Of a DNA stretch of 64,000 nucleotides, positions 31,279 through 42,296 are shown piece by piece. The position numbers were made by a program, and so were the translations under genes. Below the pieces are notes generated by a model that made no database searches, was not told where the DNA came from, and saw only the letters and a program-made list of their open reading frames with translations. The stretch's first letter is position 1; each line of letters starts with the position of its first letter. This DNA is from Prosopocoilus inquinatus (lineage: Eukaryota > Arthropoda > Insecta > Coleoptera > Lucanidae): the NCBI GenBank assembly GCA_036172665.1, contig CM069876.1:43927001-43991000 (forward strand), in the 5' to 3' direction.

Positions 31279-32790
31279 AGGGTGTTTCCTGAAAAGCGGT
31301 TTTCCGAAACGTAACAACACCAACCTGCTCGGACGGTCTCGGCATTGACAATGTATTTCTTGAAAAGCGGTTTCCCAAACGGTGTTCTACACTAGAATGA
31401 GAATTAGATCAATTAATTCTTTCCAAAATGCTCGAGACTTTGTCTGTCGGCGTCGAAAACGTGTTTCTTGAAAAGCGGTTTTCCAAACTGTAACACACAA
31501 CCTTCTCGAACGGTGTCGGCATCGATAATGGCCAGAAGAATGGCGCCATATATGCGCATTTCCGTTTCATTCCGTAACTTAGCCAAGCCGAAATGATCCA
31601 ACCAATCGGAAAAAGGCGACGACAGAATATTTGAAGTTAAGAACGAATGAAAAGTCAGCATTTCATTTCAAACGATGCGCAGAGTTTATTTCCGGAACAC
31701 GAGGCAACGTTGTCACGTCCACGTAGTAACCACAGAGTAGTTCGCGAAGGCGCTGTTGCCGAAACTGGTCCGTTAGATCTAGATTGTAACAAATTCCGGA
31801 AACGTATCGTTGTGAAGGGAAGTAACCTCACGGAAATCAATGATGAATAGTAACGCTCGGAGTTTAATGTAAACCAATTAAGTTTAATTGTAAGTGTTAT
31901 ATAAAATAAGTGAATCGTTATTCTATATTAAAATAAAAATGAGATCGATTAATCTTTTCGAAAATACTCGGCACTTTGTGTGTCGGCATCGATAACGTGT
32001 TTCTTGAAAAGCGATTTTCCAAACTGTAACACACAACGTTCTCGAACGGTGTCGGCATCGGTAATGGCTAGAAGAATGAGTCCGTTCCATTTCGTTCCGT
32101 TACATAGCCCAGCCAAAATGGCCCAACCAATCGGAGAAAGTTGACGATAGAATGTTTGAAGTAAAGAACGAATGAAAAGTCAGCATTTCATTTCAAACGA
32201 TGCGCAGAGTTTATTTCCGGAACATGAGGCGACGTTGTCACGTCCACGTGGTAACCACAGAGTAGTTCGCGAAGGCGCTGTTGCCGAAACTGGTCCGATA
32301 GATCTAGATTGTAACAAATTGCGAAAACGTATCGGGATATATAAGCTGCCCGTCGGAAAGGGAAGTCACCTCACGGAAATCAATGATGAAGAGTAACACT
32401 CGGCGTTTAATGTAAACCACTTAGATTTGTCGAAATGTCCAACCAATCGGAAAAAGGCGACGACAGAATATTTGAAGTTAAGAACGAATGAAAAGTCAGC
32501 ATTTCATTTCAAACGATGCGCAGAGTTTATTTCCGGAACATGAGGCGACGTTGTCACGTCCACGTAGTAACCACAGAGTAGTTCGCGAAGGCGCTGTTGC
32601 CGAAACTGGTCCGTTAGATCTAGATTGTAACAAATTCCGGAAACGTATCGTTGTGAAGGGAAGTAACCTCACGGAAATCAATGATGAATAGTAACGCTCG
32701 GAGTTTAATGTAAACCAATTAGGTTTAATTGTAAGTGTTCTATAAATGAGTGAATCGTTATTCTATATTAAAATAAAAATTAGATCAATT
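31279..32790 (+). repeat. Tandemly repeated LTR-like units
   Basis: A full unit of 536 bp runs from GATCAATTAATTC (31407) to the next GATCGATTAATC (31943). A second unit starts at 31943 and near 32430 joins directly to the middle of a third, which ends at GATCAATTAATC (32783). Shared landmarks are GTTTCTTGAAAAGCGG, GTGTCGGCATCG, CCAACCAATCGG, CAGAGTTTATTTCCGGAACA, GAGTAGTTCGCGAAGGCGCT and TATTAAAATAAAAAT. Short partial copies of the first part lie at 31279-31395. CCAAT-like sequences, a TATA box in unit 2 and an AT-rich end suggest LTRs. A diverged copy is at 3549-3825. Confidence 0.85.
32338..32345 (+). promoter_or_regulatory. TATA box in the second LTR-like unit
   Basis: TATATAAG lies about 210 bp downstream of the CCAATCGG box and is followed by CTGCCCGTCGG. 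The other two well-preserved units lack this segment: their sequence goes from ACGTATCG directly to TTGTGAAGGGAAG. Only unit 2 keeps the apparent core promoter. Confidence 0.4.
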
Positions 32791-33489
32791 AATCCCTTCC
32801 AAAAAAAACTCGAAACTTTATAATGAACCCTCGTGAAAAAAAAACGCCGCGCCGCGCCGTACCTTCGACTTCCTTTCACAAAGCTATTTAAAAAAAAAAA
32901 AAAAAATCGTCCAATTTAAACTTTTTCTGCAATTGTCAAACAGAGATAAAAATAAGAAATAAATCCGGAAATCCGGAAGATACTTTTTCTTCTTCTTCTT
33001 CTTCCTCGTCTTTCATACAGTGACGACAGTCAGTCGAAATATTTACAGTATGCAAATAAAATCGAGGAAGAAAAAAATTACGCGCGCACTTTGATTTCCC
33101 GAACAACTTACTTGCGAATGAGATTCGTCGTCTCGCGCGCGCGCGCCAAATATTAACATGACAAACGTTCCCCGAAATTTCTAATATAACGACGTTCGAA
33201 ATTGAATTTATGCGTAGCAAGAGCCGAAGCCGCCGCCGACGACGTCTGAGCCCGCGTCGGGATGTGCAAATATTAACACAATATAAAGAGGGAGAGTCCG
33301 TCTTGCGAACAGCTTAAACACCGCCGCTTGCCCCCTAACACTAGAAATAAACGAATTTGGAGTTCTCGGGAGACGTACCGCCGAAAATAAAATGCGTTTG
33401 AGCAAAGTTAGAAGGAAGGACAAATTATTACCAGTGTTCGTTCGTTTAGATTAGGCTTCAATGTTGACAGAACGCACGTTCCTAACTCG
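32791..33489. other. Single-copy stretch with simple repeats, no gene seen
   Basis: Contains A-runs near 32890, a TTC run at about 32987-33002 and a GCGCGCGCGC tract near 33136-33147. The frames here have no recognisable domain. Confidence 0.4.
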
Positions 33490-33748
33490 CAGGCATGCGT
33501 GGTTATCCCGAGTATACATATTTTCCTAATTTACGATTGGTTGATTTCGCACGTGGTACCCAATTGCTAGCGCTCGAGGCGGACCCCATTCGCATTGCTT
33601 AGGCGAACAGTCGAAGAGTCCGGATGTGTTTTCGTTTTGATAGTTTAACATTGATGAGTTTTCGTCCGTGTCGACATAACTCGAATACGGTTTTGCCGAC
33701 TTTTGCCGACGTGCGTTTTGTGTATTATTAAGAAGCCTGTGAAGTTAG
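33490..33748 (+). repeat. Promoter-like module D, copy 3
   Basis: Matches 24795-25076 through the CCAAT box, CACGTGGTACCC, CTCGAGGCGGACCCC, GATAGTTTAAC, GTCCGTGTCGACATAACTCG and AAGCCTGTGAAGTTA. It has a small duplication (GCCGACTTTTGCCGAC). It ends at GAAGTTA, immediately followed by the body segment at 33749. Module D thus stands on both sides of the body (33490 and 34924) as direct repeats, an LTR-like layout. Confidence 0.85.
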
Positions 33749-34429
33749 TGTCCTTATTCGTCCTGAAACGCCGCGTAAAAAGCGGAATCTAGATTGGGAT
33801 CGTAAATGTGAAACGAAACATATGTGGCTATTATAATTTACACATTTCTTTTTTTAAAACACAAAGAAATAATTAATACTCCTCCTACTTAATTATAACA
33901 GTTTGGCGGCTGGAGGGAAGTTCATTATTAAAAACCCTGCCTGTATCTAAAACAAGAAAAAGATTAAATCATTTTCTGTGAGAACAACGACTTCCTCTCC
34001 CATTGATTGTTAATTGGTTATCGTTATTGTATTATAATAAAGTAATTTATAAATTACTGACAACGAGTTGCATTGCTTCTTAATAAAAAAAAAATTTTGC
34101 GAAACACTCTCGTGTCTAATCATGAAATGAAATGCTGAAGTAATAGGGGTCTCAGTTTTGTAATTTCGTTTTTGCAGTACACAGTTGGTCACACTATCGC
34201 ACTGACGCAAATCAAGTTATCATGTCAAAATTTGACAGTTTTTCTTTAGCTGTAATAATTCTAAGCGCGATCGTAAGCATCGTATTAAGCTGATATCGCC
34301 GCGTCATTTAAATGTACAGGCCGTGAACACTTTACTTGCAATGCTTACGAATCAAGCGTAAAAGAAATGCAGCGTAAATCTAACCTCAAATTAAAAAATA
34401 TGTTTTTTTTTTCCCAGTTGTACCAACTG
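33749..34429 (+). repeat. Duplicated segment, copy 2 (other copy at 22374-23053)
   Basis: Near-identical by eye to 22374-23053 (see that entry). It continues past ACTGCTTAAAG directly into CCGTGCTTATAAAC, the homologue of 24318, so copy 2 lacks the 1.2 kb that copy 1 has in between. Confidence 0.9.
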
Positions 34430-34460
34430 CTTAAAGCACACCTCCAATTATAAATTTAAT

Positions 34461-35633
34461 TGACTCCGTGCTTATAAACTAAAACCATAATCAAGACCAA
34501 ATTCAAGATATTTTTTGAGAGAGATAGAAAGAAAGAGATGATGATGACACTTGTTGCGATTACTTCCGAAATTTTATAACATCACAATCCCTAAATAAAT
34601 TTTTCTCGGTGAAGGTTGGTAACAAAAACAACACTCTTCGTTAAAATTCCACGCGAAAGAATACTTGCGATCTGAAGGCAACATATTTAATTACTACAAA
34701 TAAGTCAAAATATGAATAGTTTTTTAAGTCTTCGCTAAAAGATGTTTCCCCCTCGTGAAACTCAAATTCTCAAATTGTATCCGCCAATACTTACGTACAA
34801 AGATAATATTACTAAGTTGGCAACACTGCATTCAGATAAATTTCTACGAATATCAGATCAGAAACTTTTTGGTAATCTTCATATTGTTGTCAGTGTTACC
34901 AATAGGCGTTTGCAAAAAAGTTTAGCCATGCGTGGTCATCCAGAGTATATGTCCCTAATTTACGATTGGTTGATTTCGCACGTGGTACCCTCGTGTTCGC
35001 GCTCGAGGCGGACCCCAGCATTGCTTAGGCGAACAGTCGAAGAGTGCGGATGTGTTTTCGTTTTGATAGTTTAACTTTGGTGAGTTTTCGTCCGTGTCGA
35101 CATAACTCGAATGCGATTTTGCCGACTTTAGAAACCACTTGTTTTATGCATTATTAAGGCCCAGTTTAACAATGACGGTTTAACTTTGAGCTGAAGCTTA
35201 AGTCCTTCACAACAATTGTTGAAATAATCGTTGCTAAGAGTTTAAGCCTCAGCTCAAAGTTGAGCCGCATTTGTAAAACTGCACCTAAGAAGCCTGTGAA
35301 GTTACTCATAAGTAAGGGTACTTGCACAATTTATTGAAATCCAACAACGGTATCTAACATTTCGTTCTTCTTTATCTCTGAGGCGCTTTTTTCGCCCCGG
35401 CTTTTGCCCACCCTCGAGTTTTTAACACCATACGTATGTAGGTAAGCGAGCAATTGTGCAATTAAGTGTAAAACTCAATCAGTACTGAATTATTTGGGTT
35501 TATTATAATTTTGTTTTGTTCTCCATTCTCACTTGCTACAGCATGAAAATTTTTTATAATAACATTTCTATAAAAACGCAAGTACACGATTCATAGCTTT
35601 GCAGATTAAAAAAAAAATTAAAAAATATTTTTT
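34461..35633 (+). repeat. Duplicated segment with module D and decayed splice sites, copy 2
   Basis: Colinear with 24310-25392. Module D (copy 4) is at 34924-35310 and is interrupted by the MITE at 35158-35285. The intron-like part keeps ATCTAACATTTCG but has CTCTGAG in place of the CTCTCAG acceptor. The second donor GTAGGTAAGC and acceptor GCTACAG remain. Confidence 0.9.
35158..35285. mobile_element. PIF/Harbinger-type MITE, 128 bp, with TAA target-site duplication
   Basis: The left end GGCCCAGTTT and the right end (reverse complement GGTGCAGTTT) begin inverted arms of about 45 bp that share AACTTTGAGCTGA.GCTTAA. TAA flanks both sides (35155-35157 and 35286-35288). The paralogous segment at 25051 (ATTAAGAAG) is the empty site with a single TAA. 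The three-base TWA duplication and GG-starting ends are typical of PIF/Harbinger. Confidence 0.85.
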
Positions 35634-35835
35634 TTTCGTTGTTATGGAAACAAAATGTACAAGATGATACACTCCTGGGCAACTACGCACCTGGTGGCAA
35701 CATGCGCTGCAACGTCAACAGCTGCCCCGAAGCTACACTCTGAAGGAGAAGGGAGGGGGGAGGGGATCTTCGTTCTAAAAAAATGTTATACTAAGGGCAC
35801 CAGGGAAATAACCCCCACTTTTGATCGCTCTATGA
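35634..35835. other. Short stretch, nothing recognised
   Basis: Mixed sequence between the duplicated segment and the MITE with the 11-bp duplication. It contains a G-rich patch near 35750-35766. Confidence 0.4.
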
Positions 35836-35846
35836 GGCCGCTTCCC

Positions 35847-36133
35847 AAAGTTAGTATATGAGAAGTTGTCTCATACAATATCGGAGGGATTCGACACTTG
35901 TCGCATGGGTCTCAGGTATACGTCACTTATCTAAGATAAAGCTCCATTTAGAATCATCTTAATAGTTGCGTTGTTATGGTAACAGCACCTATTGTGCATG
36001 CGCCGTGGATCATGACCAATTAAAATTGCCGTAGGATGGTCTGACGTCACCAGAGACCGCACGAACACCCCCCACCAGCGCGACCGGCGTTCGGCTTTCA
36101 AGCGGATGAGATAACTTCTCATATACTAACTTT
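35847..36133. mobile_element. MITE, 287 bp, 28-bp terminal inverted repeats and 11-bp target-site duplication
   Basis: Left end AAAGTTAGTATATGAGAAGT and right end ACTTCTCATATACTAACTTT are inverted over 28 bp with a single mismatch (GTCTCAT against ATCTCAT). GGCCGCTTCCC occurs immediately on both sides (35836-35846 and 36134-36144). An 11-bp duplication points toward the Mutator-like group (8-11 bp). The interior has no coding capacity. The 27/28 match and perfect duplication indicate a recent insertion. Confidence 0.85.
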
Positions 36134-36144
36134 GGCCGCTTCCC

Positions 36145-36474
36145 AAGGCCCCACAGCGTGCTGCGATGGTGTACGTGGACTTCCAAGAGATTTTATAACC
36201 ATTCGTGTGTTTAGAGTAGGGTCGATTACAAAATAAAACACCGCAATGTCAAAGAAATAAACATATTGACTTACTTTATGTTCACAATAAACAAGGCAAC
36301 CCATGCGGCTAGAGCAATACAATCAGCGGTAATTCGCAATTCGTCTTAAAAAGTTAACCAGCACAAACCGCGAAAGATCAGTACTGATCGTACAATTTGA
36401 CCTTAACTTGACTCAAACGTCAGCATAAATAATTTAATTTACTGCACTAAGATATGTCGGAACTATTTCGCCAC
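36145..36474. other. Single-copy stretch, no gene seen
   Basis: No repeat copy or convincing reading frame. It leads into the TATA-containing tandem array. Confidence 0.4.
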
Positions 36475-37000
36475 GTTTATATAACAGCTGATCACGTCGT
36501 TCGCTTCAACGTTTCGTAGTTAGAGGGCGCAGTCCACGTCGCTTCGCCTGAGCCGTTAGCGTTCTGTGCCAACGCCGCACACGGCCAAGCGGTGAACTAA
36601 AGGCCCGATTTCTCTTAATCGGAAGGCGTAATAATGTAAAACACACGAGGGTACGTTTATATAACAGCTGATCACGTCATTCGCTTCAACGTTCCGTAGT
36701 TAGGGGGCGTAAACAGTCCACGTCGCCTGAGCCGTTAACGTTCTGTGCCAACGCCACACACAGCCAACCGTTGAACTAAAGAGCCGGTTTCTCTTAATCG
36801 AAAGACGTAATAATGTAAAACATGCGAGGGTAGGTTTATATAATAGCTAATCACGTCGGTCGCTTCAACGTTTCGTAGTTAGGGGGCGTAAGCAGCCCAT
36901 GTCGCCTAAGCCATTAGTGTTCTGAGCCAACGCCGCACACGGCCAAGCGCTGAACTAAAGGGCCGATTTCTCTTTCAGGAAGGCGACTGATGACTTCGGC
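36475..37000 (+). repeat. Three tandem 180-bp units with TATA box and E-box
   Basis: Units begin with GTTTATATAA at 36475, 36655 and 36834. The first two read GTTTATATAACAGCTGATCA (TATATAA plus CAGCTG), while the third has TAGCTAATC. Shared landmarks are CGCTTCAACGTT, CGTAGTTAG.GGGCG, GCCAACGCC.CACAC.GCCAA and GATTTCTCTT or GGTTTCTCTT. The third unit ends with TTTCTCTTTCAG, an acceptor-like site, followed by GAAGGCGACTGATGAC. The layout resembles repeated core promoters. Confidence 0.85.
36478..36484 (+). promoter_or_regulatory. TATA box in the first 180-bp unit (same at 36658 and 36837)
   Basis: TATATAA is preserved in all three units (36478-36484, 36658-36664, 36837-36843), and the CAGCTG E-box directly downstream is kept in two. 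TCAACG lies about 27-32 bp downstream of the box in each unit, a plausible initiation distance. Confidence 0.35.
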
Positions 37001-38880
37001 GAATGCTGGAAATCAACTCGAAACGGCAATTTCCGTGGCACCTTGAAGAAAAGAACGCATGTCCTTGTTTTATTGTACTTTGTTCTAAATGACTCCAAAT
37101 AACAACAGTACTAGCATTTTAGTCATTAGTCGTCAGTCAGGTTGGTTACAAACGCCGCCGTAGGTCACGTGGAATACAAAATTTTAAATGAAGACCTAAT
37201 ATTTGAAGAGAAATTGAAACACCGTTACTAATAGGATTGAGTCATCGCATAGGAATGTCAGACATCAGTGTATTATCCAATTGGGAAACTGCGACTCAAG
37301 CGTTTCGCCGAGAAAAAAGTTGAGCCGAGAAAATCTATGCGCTCCGCTTACTAATAAGATGGTGGACCGCATTTCAAATGAATCAATTTTCAATTCTCCC
37401 ACCTAATGAATCAGGCCTGTATGAAGTGGGCGTTGAATCGTCATTGACGTGAGTGTCTTTAAAAAATATTTCTCTTTTCGAGATGTGTTTCACTTTAACT
37501 TTAGTTATATGTATTTATAGTTAAATATCATAACGAACATGAAACTTAAAGAAAATAAAGGAAAAAGGTTTTTTTTTTCTTTCTAAACCGTAAATTTTGT
37601 TTTACATTGCGCTTTTCTCTGCGGCGCGCGGTGGGTTTTGTAATAATTTGGCAAAAAGCTTGCTCGGGTGTATACATATCCCGACTCCTACTTGCCGGGG
37701 GGAGAGGGGGCAGGGGGGGGGAGGTCGAACATTTTCATGTGAAATGAAAAAAAAAAGGCAGAAAAATGTTTGCTCGGCGAATAACAACGGCGCGTTACGT
37801 GACGTTCATGTAAAAATATTATTTTTGATATTCCCATATTTGCCTTTCAAATTATTTTCGTTACGTAAGTTTGTTGTTTCACGTGCCCCGCCATTAGCCT
37901 AATGTGTTTATCCAAATAAAAATTTCCAACGCAAAGAACGGGGGGGGGGGGGGGGAAAGCGCCTGCAACGCCGAAGAGTTATTTTTACGTTCCACTTGCA
38001 TTTGATTGAAGTATGTTTGTTGCGTCGCAAAAAATCGTTTGTTCGTTCGTGCCGGCGCGCGAGTTTTAATTAAGTAATTAATTTAAACTAGGAAATAAAA
38101 AACCAATAACGGCCGGGAGGGGGTTGAAATGTGATTTGGGGGGTGTTTAACGCGCGCTTTGTGTGCGCGTTTGCGTTGAAAGCGCAGATTTGTTTTTGAC
38201 AAACATTTAAATTTCAAATCGGCTCGATTATTTCGAAAAATGCCGAACAGGTTTGACGCGCTCGCGCTCGCTCCAAATTAATTCGGTACACGGTGAAGGA
38301 TGTATTAGGTGACGCCACAAGAGCACTCGGCCGCGTGTCGATACGTGCATGAAAGCGCGAGGTTAATCGCGAGCGCAATAGCCGAAAGAGAGGTTCAAAT
38401 ATCATTGCGCGCGAGAGAGAACGGTGTTTAATCCTTCAGCACGAGACAACATTAAAATATTTCTCCCAGTTGCATGCACGTTCCGAACGCCCGCGCTACT
38501 ACCTTACGATTCTTTACTGTGGTTCGGTATTAATGCGTTTTCGCTGTCGATAATGATGGAAACGTTTCGGGTGGAGGGCGCGCGCGTTTCATTTCAATTT
38601 TTCTGGCCGGATCGAAATCCGGATGTTTATTGCGCCGCGCGGTACATAACACCTACGTATCTAAACTTATCGGTAGAGTAAACATGCAGCGGCAACCTGT
38701 ACTGTTAGATCTAAAAATAACGACCCCCCAGTATTTATAGCCTGTTCGAGTTTAAGCTTTTCATGTGTGCGCTAGTAAAATGCACTTGTTTATGACGAAC
38801 TTCGGGATTATATTATATGATTTGCGAACGACGCTTTCGTATTCCGCGGCGCCCGCGCTGAAGAAGGTAGGATAAACCCG
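37001..38880. other. Stretch without recognised gene; G-runs and CpG-rich patches
   Basis: Contains long G-runs at about 37940-37955 and near 37708-37720. A CpG-rich region lies at about 38030-38660. Open frames of up to about 100 codons have no recognisable domain and cross homopolymers. The CpG-rich part looks single-copy and could be regulatory. Confidence 0.4.
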
Positions 38881-39059
38881 AATCTACCAACAAGACATGA
38901 GTCTGCATGAGTTTTATTATATTTTCAAAGTCGACGAGAACGTAAAACACAATATAATTCCACGATTCTCGAACTCATAAACCTCGCATATCAAAATAAA
39001 TAACTGTGTTAACATCAGAATCAATGGAGGTCTGACTGTCTTCGAGTTTTATTGCCGAC

Positions 39060-40905
39060 GTTCAATAAGGTAGCGATTCCCTTAATGGCTTGTAAAGTAT
39101 ATTCGCGATTGGATTTTCTATAAAACCGTTTCAAATTTACGGAAATAATTAACACACTTAAACGTCATGTATAATCAGTGCGTAATCACATTCCAGTTGT
39201 GAAATCGTAGAGCTCGGTGAAAAGCGATGCGTGAGTTTGAAACTGGAACGCACACATGCAACTTCTTGCAAACTCAAGTGCTAATTCGCAACCGACTTAA
39301 GTAAGTAGATTTTTGTAATAAATGGACCGAGCCGAGTTCGGAAATTAGTCATGAACTAAGCTATCAGTGCGATTCACAAAAAGGACTTCCCCGTTCTCCA
39401 CAATGAACGATGGCCATTGTGGAGAACGGCGAAGTCCCCGAAGTCATCTCCCCGTGGACTATAACCGCCGCCAGCCCTGGACTTTCAATCGTGCGTGATC
39501 ATATTCCAGTTACGAAGTCGTTGAGTTCAACGAAAAGCGACGCGGGGGTGTTGAACTGGAACGCGTACATGCAAGCTTCTTGCAAACTCAAGTGCTATGT
39601 CGCGACCTAGTTAAATAAGCAGATTTTTGTAATAAATAAATCGAGCCGTCATGAACTAAGCTGTCAGGGCGATTCACAAAAAGACCTTCGCCATTCTCCA
39701 CAATGGCAATTTTCGTCGTCTCCCCGAGGACTATAACAGAGTCCAGCCCTGGTCTTTCAATCGTTAACTAAATCCTCAGTTTCGATTCACATAAAGTGAC
39801 GCGCTGTCTCCAGCCCTGATGGACGCCGCCGTCACTTCCTCTGGACTACACTGTCGTCGCCAGCCTTAATGGCTTCACAATTAGGTTTTCTATAAAACCG
39901 TTTAAAATATATACGGAAATAATTCACATACTTAAACGTCATGTTTAATCCGTGCGTGATCATATTCCAGTTATGAAGTCGTTGAGCTCAGCGAAAAGCG
40001 ACGCGCGGATGTTGAAACTGGAACGCGTACATGCAGGCTTCTTGCAAACTCAAGTGCCTTATCGCGACCTAGTTAAATAAGCAAATTTTTGTAATAAATA
40101 GTCCGAGCCGAATTCGGAATTTTAGTCATGAACTAAGCTGTCAATGCGATTCAAAAAAGACCTTCGCCGTTCTCCACAATGGCCATTCACATACTTAACC
40201 GTCACGTATAATCAGTGTGCGATCACATTCCAGTTATGAAGTCGTAGAGCTCAACGAAAAGCGACGCGCGGGTGTTGAAACTGGAACGCGTACATGCAAG
40301 CTTCTTACAAACTCAAGTGCTATGTCGCGACCTAGTTAAATAAGTAGATTTTTGTAATAAATAAACCGAGCTGTCATGAAGTAAGCTGTCAGAAAACAAA
40401 CACAAAAAGACCTTCGGCGTTCTCCACAATTGCCATTGTCGTCATCTCCCCATGGACTGTAACCGTCGCCAGCCCTGGACTTTTAATCATTAACTAAATC
40501 GTCAGTTTCGATTCACATAAAGTGACGCGCTGTCCCTGATGGACGCCGCCGTCATTTCCCCTAGACTACACTGTCTCCGCCAGCCCTAATGGCTGTAAAG
40601 TACATTCACCATTAAGTTTTCTATAAAACCGTTTAAATTTATACGGAAATAATTCACATACTTAAACGTCATGTATGATCAGTGTGGGATCACATTCCAG
40701 TTATGAAGTCGTAGAACTCAACGGAAAGCGACGCGCGGAAGTTGAAACTGGAACACGTACATGCAAGCTTCTTGCAAACTCAAGTGCCTTATCGCGACCT
40801 AGTTAAATAAGCACATTTTTGTAACAAATAAATAAATCGAGCCGAAATTTTCGAAAGTCGGAATTTTTTGTCAGTGCGATTCATAAAAAGGACCTAGCCC
40901 CTCTT
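39060..40905 (+). repeat. Tandem array of ~730-775-bp units with internal shorter iterations
   Basis: TTTTCTATAAAACCGTTT recurs at about 39113, 39887 and 40616, giving the long period. Within it, a submodule with ATTCCAGTT..GAA, GAAACTGGAACGCG, CTTCTTGCAAACTCAAGTGC and GATTTTTGTAATAAAT recurs at about 39190, 39502, 39965, 40213 and 40693. Other shared blocks are CCGTTCTCCACAATGGCCAT and TGATGGACGCCGCCGTCA. The last block reappears at 41880-42020, beyond an unrelated ~870-bp stretch. Confidence 0.85.
39386..39440. repeat. Strong hairpin within the array
   Basis: GGACTTCCCCGTTCTCCACA and its inverted copy TGTGGAGAACGGCGAAGTCC are separated by about ten bases. Other units of the array contain only one arm (CCTTCGCCGTTCTCCACAAT), so a local inversion of the second arm produced the palindrome. 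Confidence 0.8.
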
Positions 40906-41879
40906 CACGACGTAAATTCATCATATTAGTAAATTTTATAATTCTGTACCAGACTATATCAAATCAAATTTTTAAAAAAATGGGCACGGCATAAAAGGAC
41001 TTGCCGGCCAAACAAGACTTTTTTCTGTTTTTTTTTTGTGTTTTTTTTCTTTTTCTCATTCTATCATTTTTCGCACAAGACCAACCATGTCGCGGTAAAA
41101 AACTAAGCTGTCAGGGCAAAAAAATAATGAAATAAAATAATGAAGGGAAAAATAGAATAAAAGAGGCAGTAAAGAACAGGAAAGAACGAAACGAGCAGAA
41201 GCGAAAAGTGAAGTGAATTTTCTTTATGTGTAGAGTAGCTACAATCTTCGTTGTTAAAAACCGCCATGTATGCAGTGTTGCCAATTCATCAAGTTCGTAA
41301 CCATTTTAGAAAAAATATATGTATATACTTTAAAAATCTCATTATCCCGAGATGGCGCCGCTTAATATGAACGTGACAAATAAGAAAAAGAAATTGAAAT
41401 AAAAAATCATTATTGAACAGAGAAGATAGCACTTTGGTTGGTTTCGGTTTTTCACAAGTTGTCAATCATTTGTTTTTATTTCCTTTTCGTTCTGAAATTT
41501 ACTAATCAAAAATTTCTCGCACTTCCTTCTCCTTCGCGAATAAATACATTCGTTATTTGTTTTTTTCCTGCGTTCTTCGGAAATTTTCATTTCGTAAATA
41601 AGCAGTTTTATGATTTATGGTGGTTTGTTTTTATTTTGTGAAATTATTATTGTTAATTTTGAATATTCGTTATTATTTTTCTAATTTTAAATTTCTTTCG
41701 AGTTCGTTTTTTTATGCGTGTGTGATCGTCATTTGTTATTTTTCTAATTTTGTCAGGGTTTTTGTCAAAACGAAAGAATATTTAGTTTCGTTCGATAGAT
41801 TTCAGATATGAAGTTAGTCCTAGATTTTTATCAGATTTTGGATTTCTTCCCTTTTGTTTGAAATTATCCCCAAATTTAG
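40906..41879. other. AT-rich stretch interrupting the array, no gene seen
   Basis: The repeat vocabulary stops at about 40905 and resumes at 41880, so this may be an insertion. The sequence is AT-rich with T-runs. No terminal repeats or coding potential were recognised. Confidence 0.4.
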
Positions 41880-42020
41880 CGACTTTCGTGGACTGTAACC
41901 GTTGGTAGCCTTGAACTTTCAATCGTTGGTTCCATTCACATCAAGTTGTGTGTCGTCTCAAACCCTGATGGACGCCGCCGTCACTCCCCTTGGACTGGAC
42001 TGTCGTCGCCATTATCGCCC
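41880..42020 (+). repeat. Detached block of the 39-40.9-kb array
   Basis: GTGGACTGTAACCGT, CTTTCAATCGTT, ATTCACATCAAG, CTGATGGACGCCGCCGTCA and GACTGTCGTCGCC match 40440-40590 in order. Confidence 0.8.
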
Positions 42021-42296
42021 CTGGACACACTATCGACTCCGCCGCCCTGTAGGACCAAGCACCCCGAGTTTAGCATGAATTTAGTATGATTGCCTCTGAC
42101 GCTTCCACTTCTTATTTCTACGTGTTTTATATCATATAATAACTATAGTAATGATGAATAGCTTAAACAGCGATCTCCTACGATTGCATTTTTAACCAAA
42201 ATTTTTTAATAATAATAATCATATTTATTAAGCATATTAATGCAACCCAAAGAAAAAGCAAATTTTTACTGTGCTTAAAAGGCCATGATATGAAAC
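42021..42296. other. Short spacer, nothing recognised
   Basis: AT-rich DNA between the detached array block and the foldback element. No feature was recognised. Confidence 0.35.

Noticed and set aside
36978..37012. CTGATGA...GAAA at the end of the 180-bp array
   Set aside because: The sequence between the two boxes forms no stable stem II and no flanking stem I.
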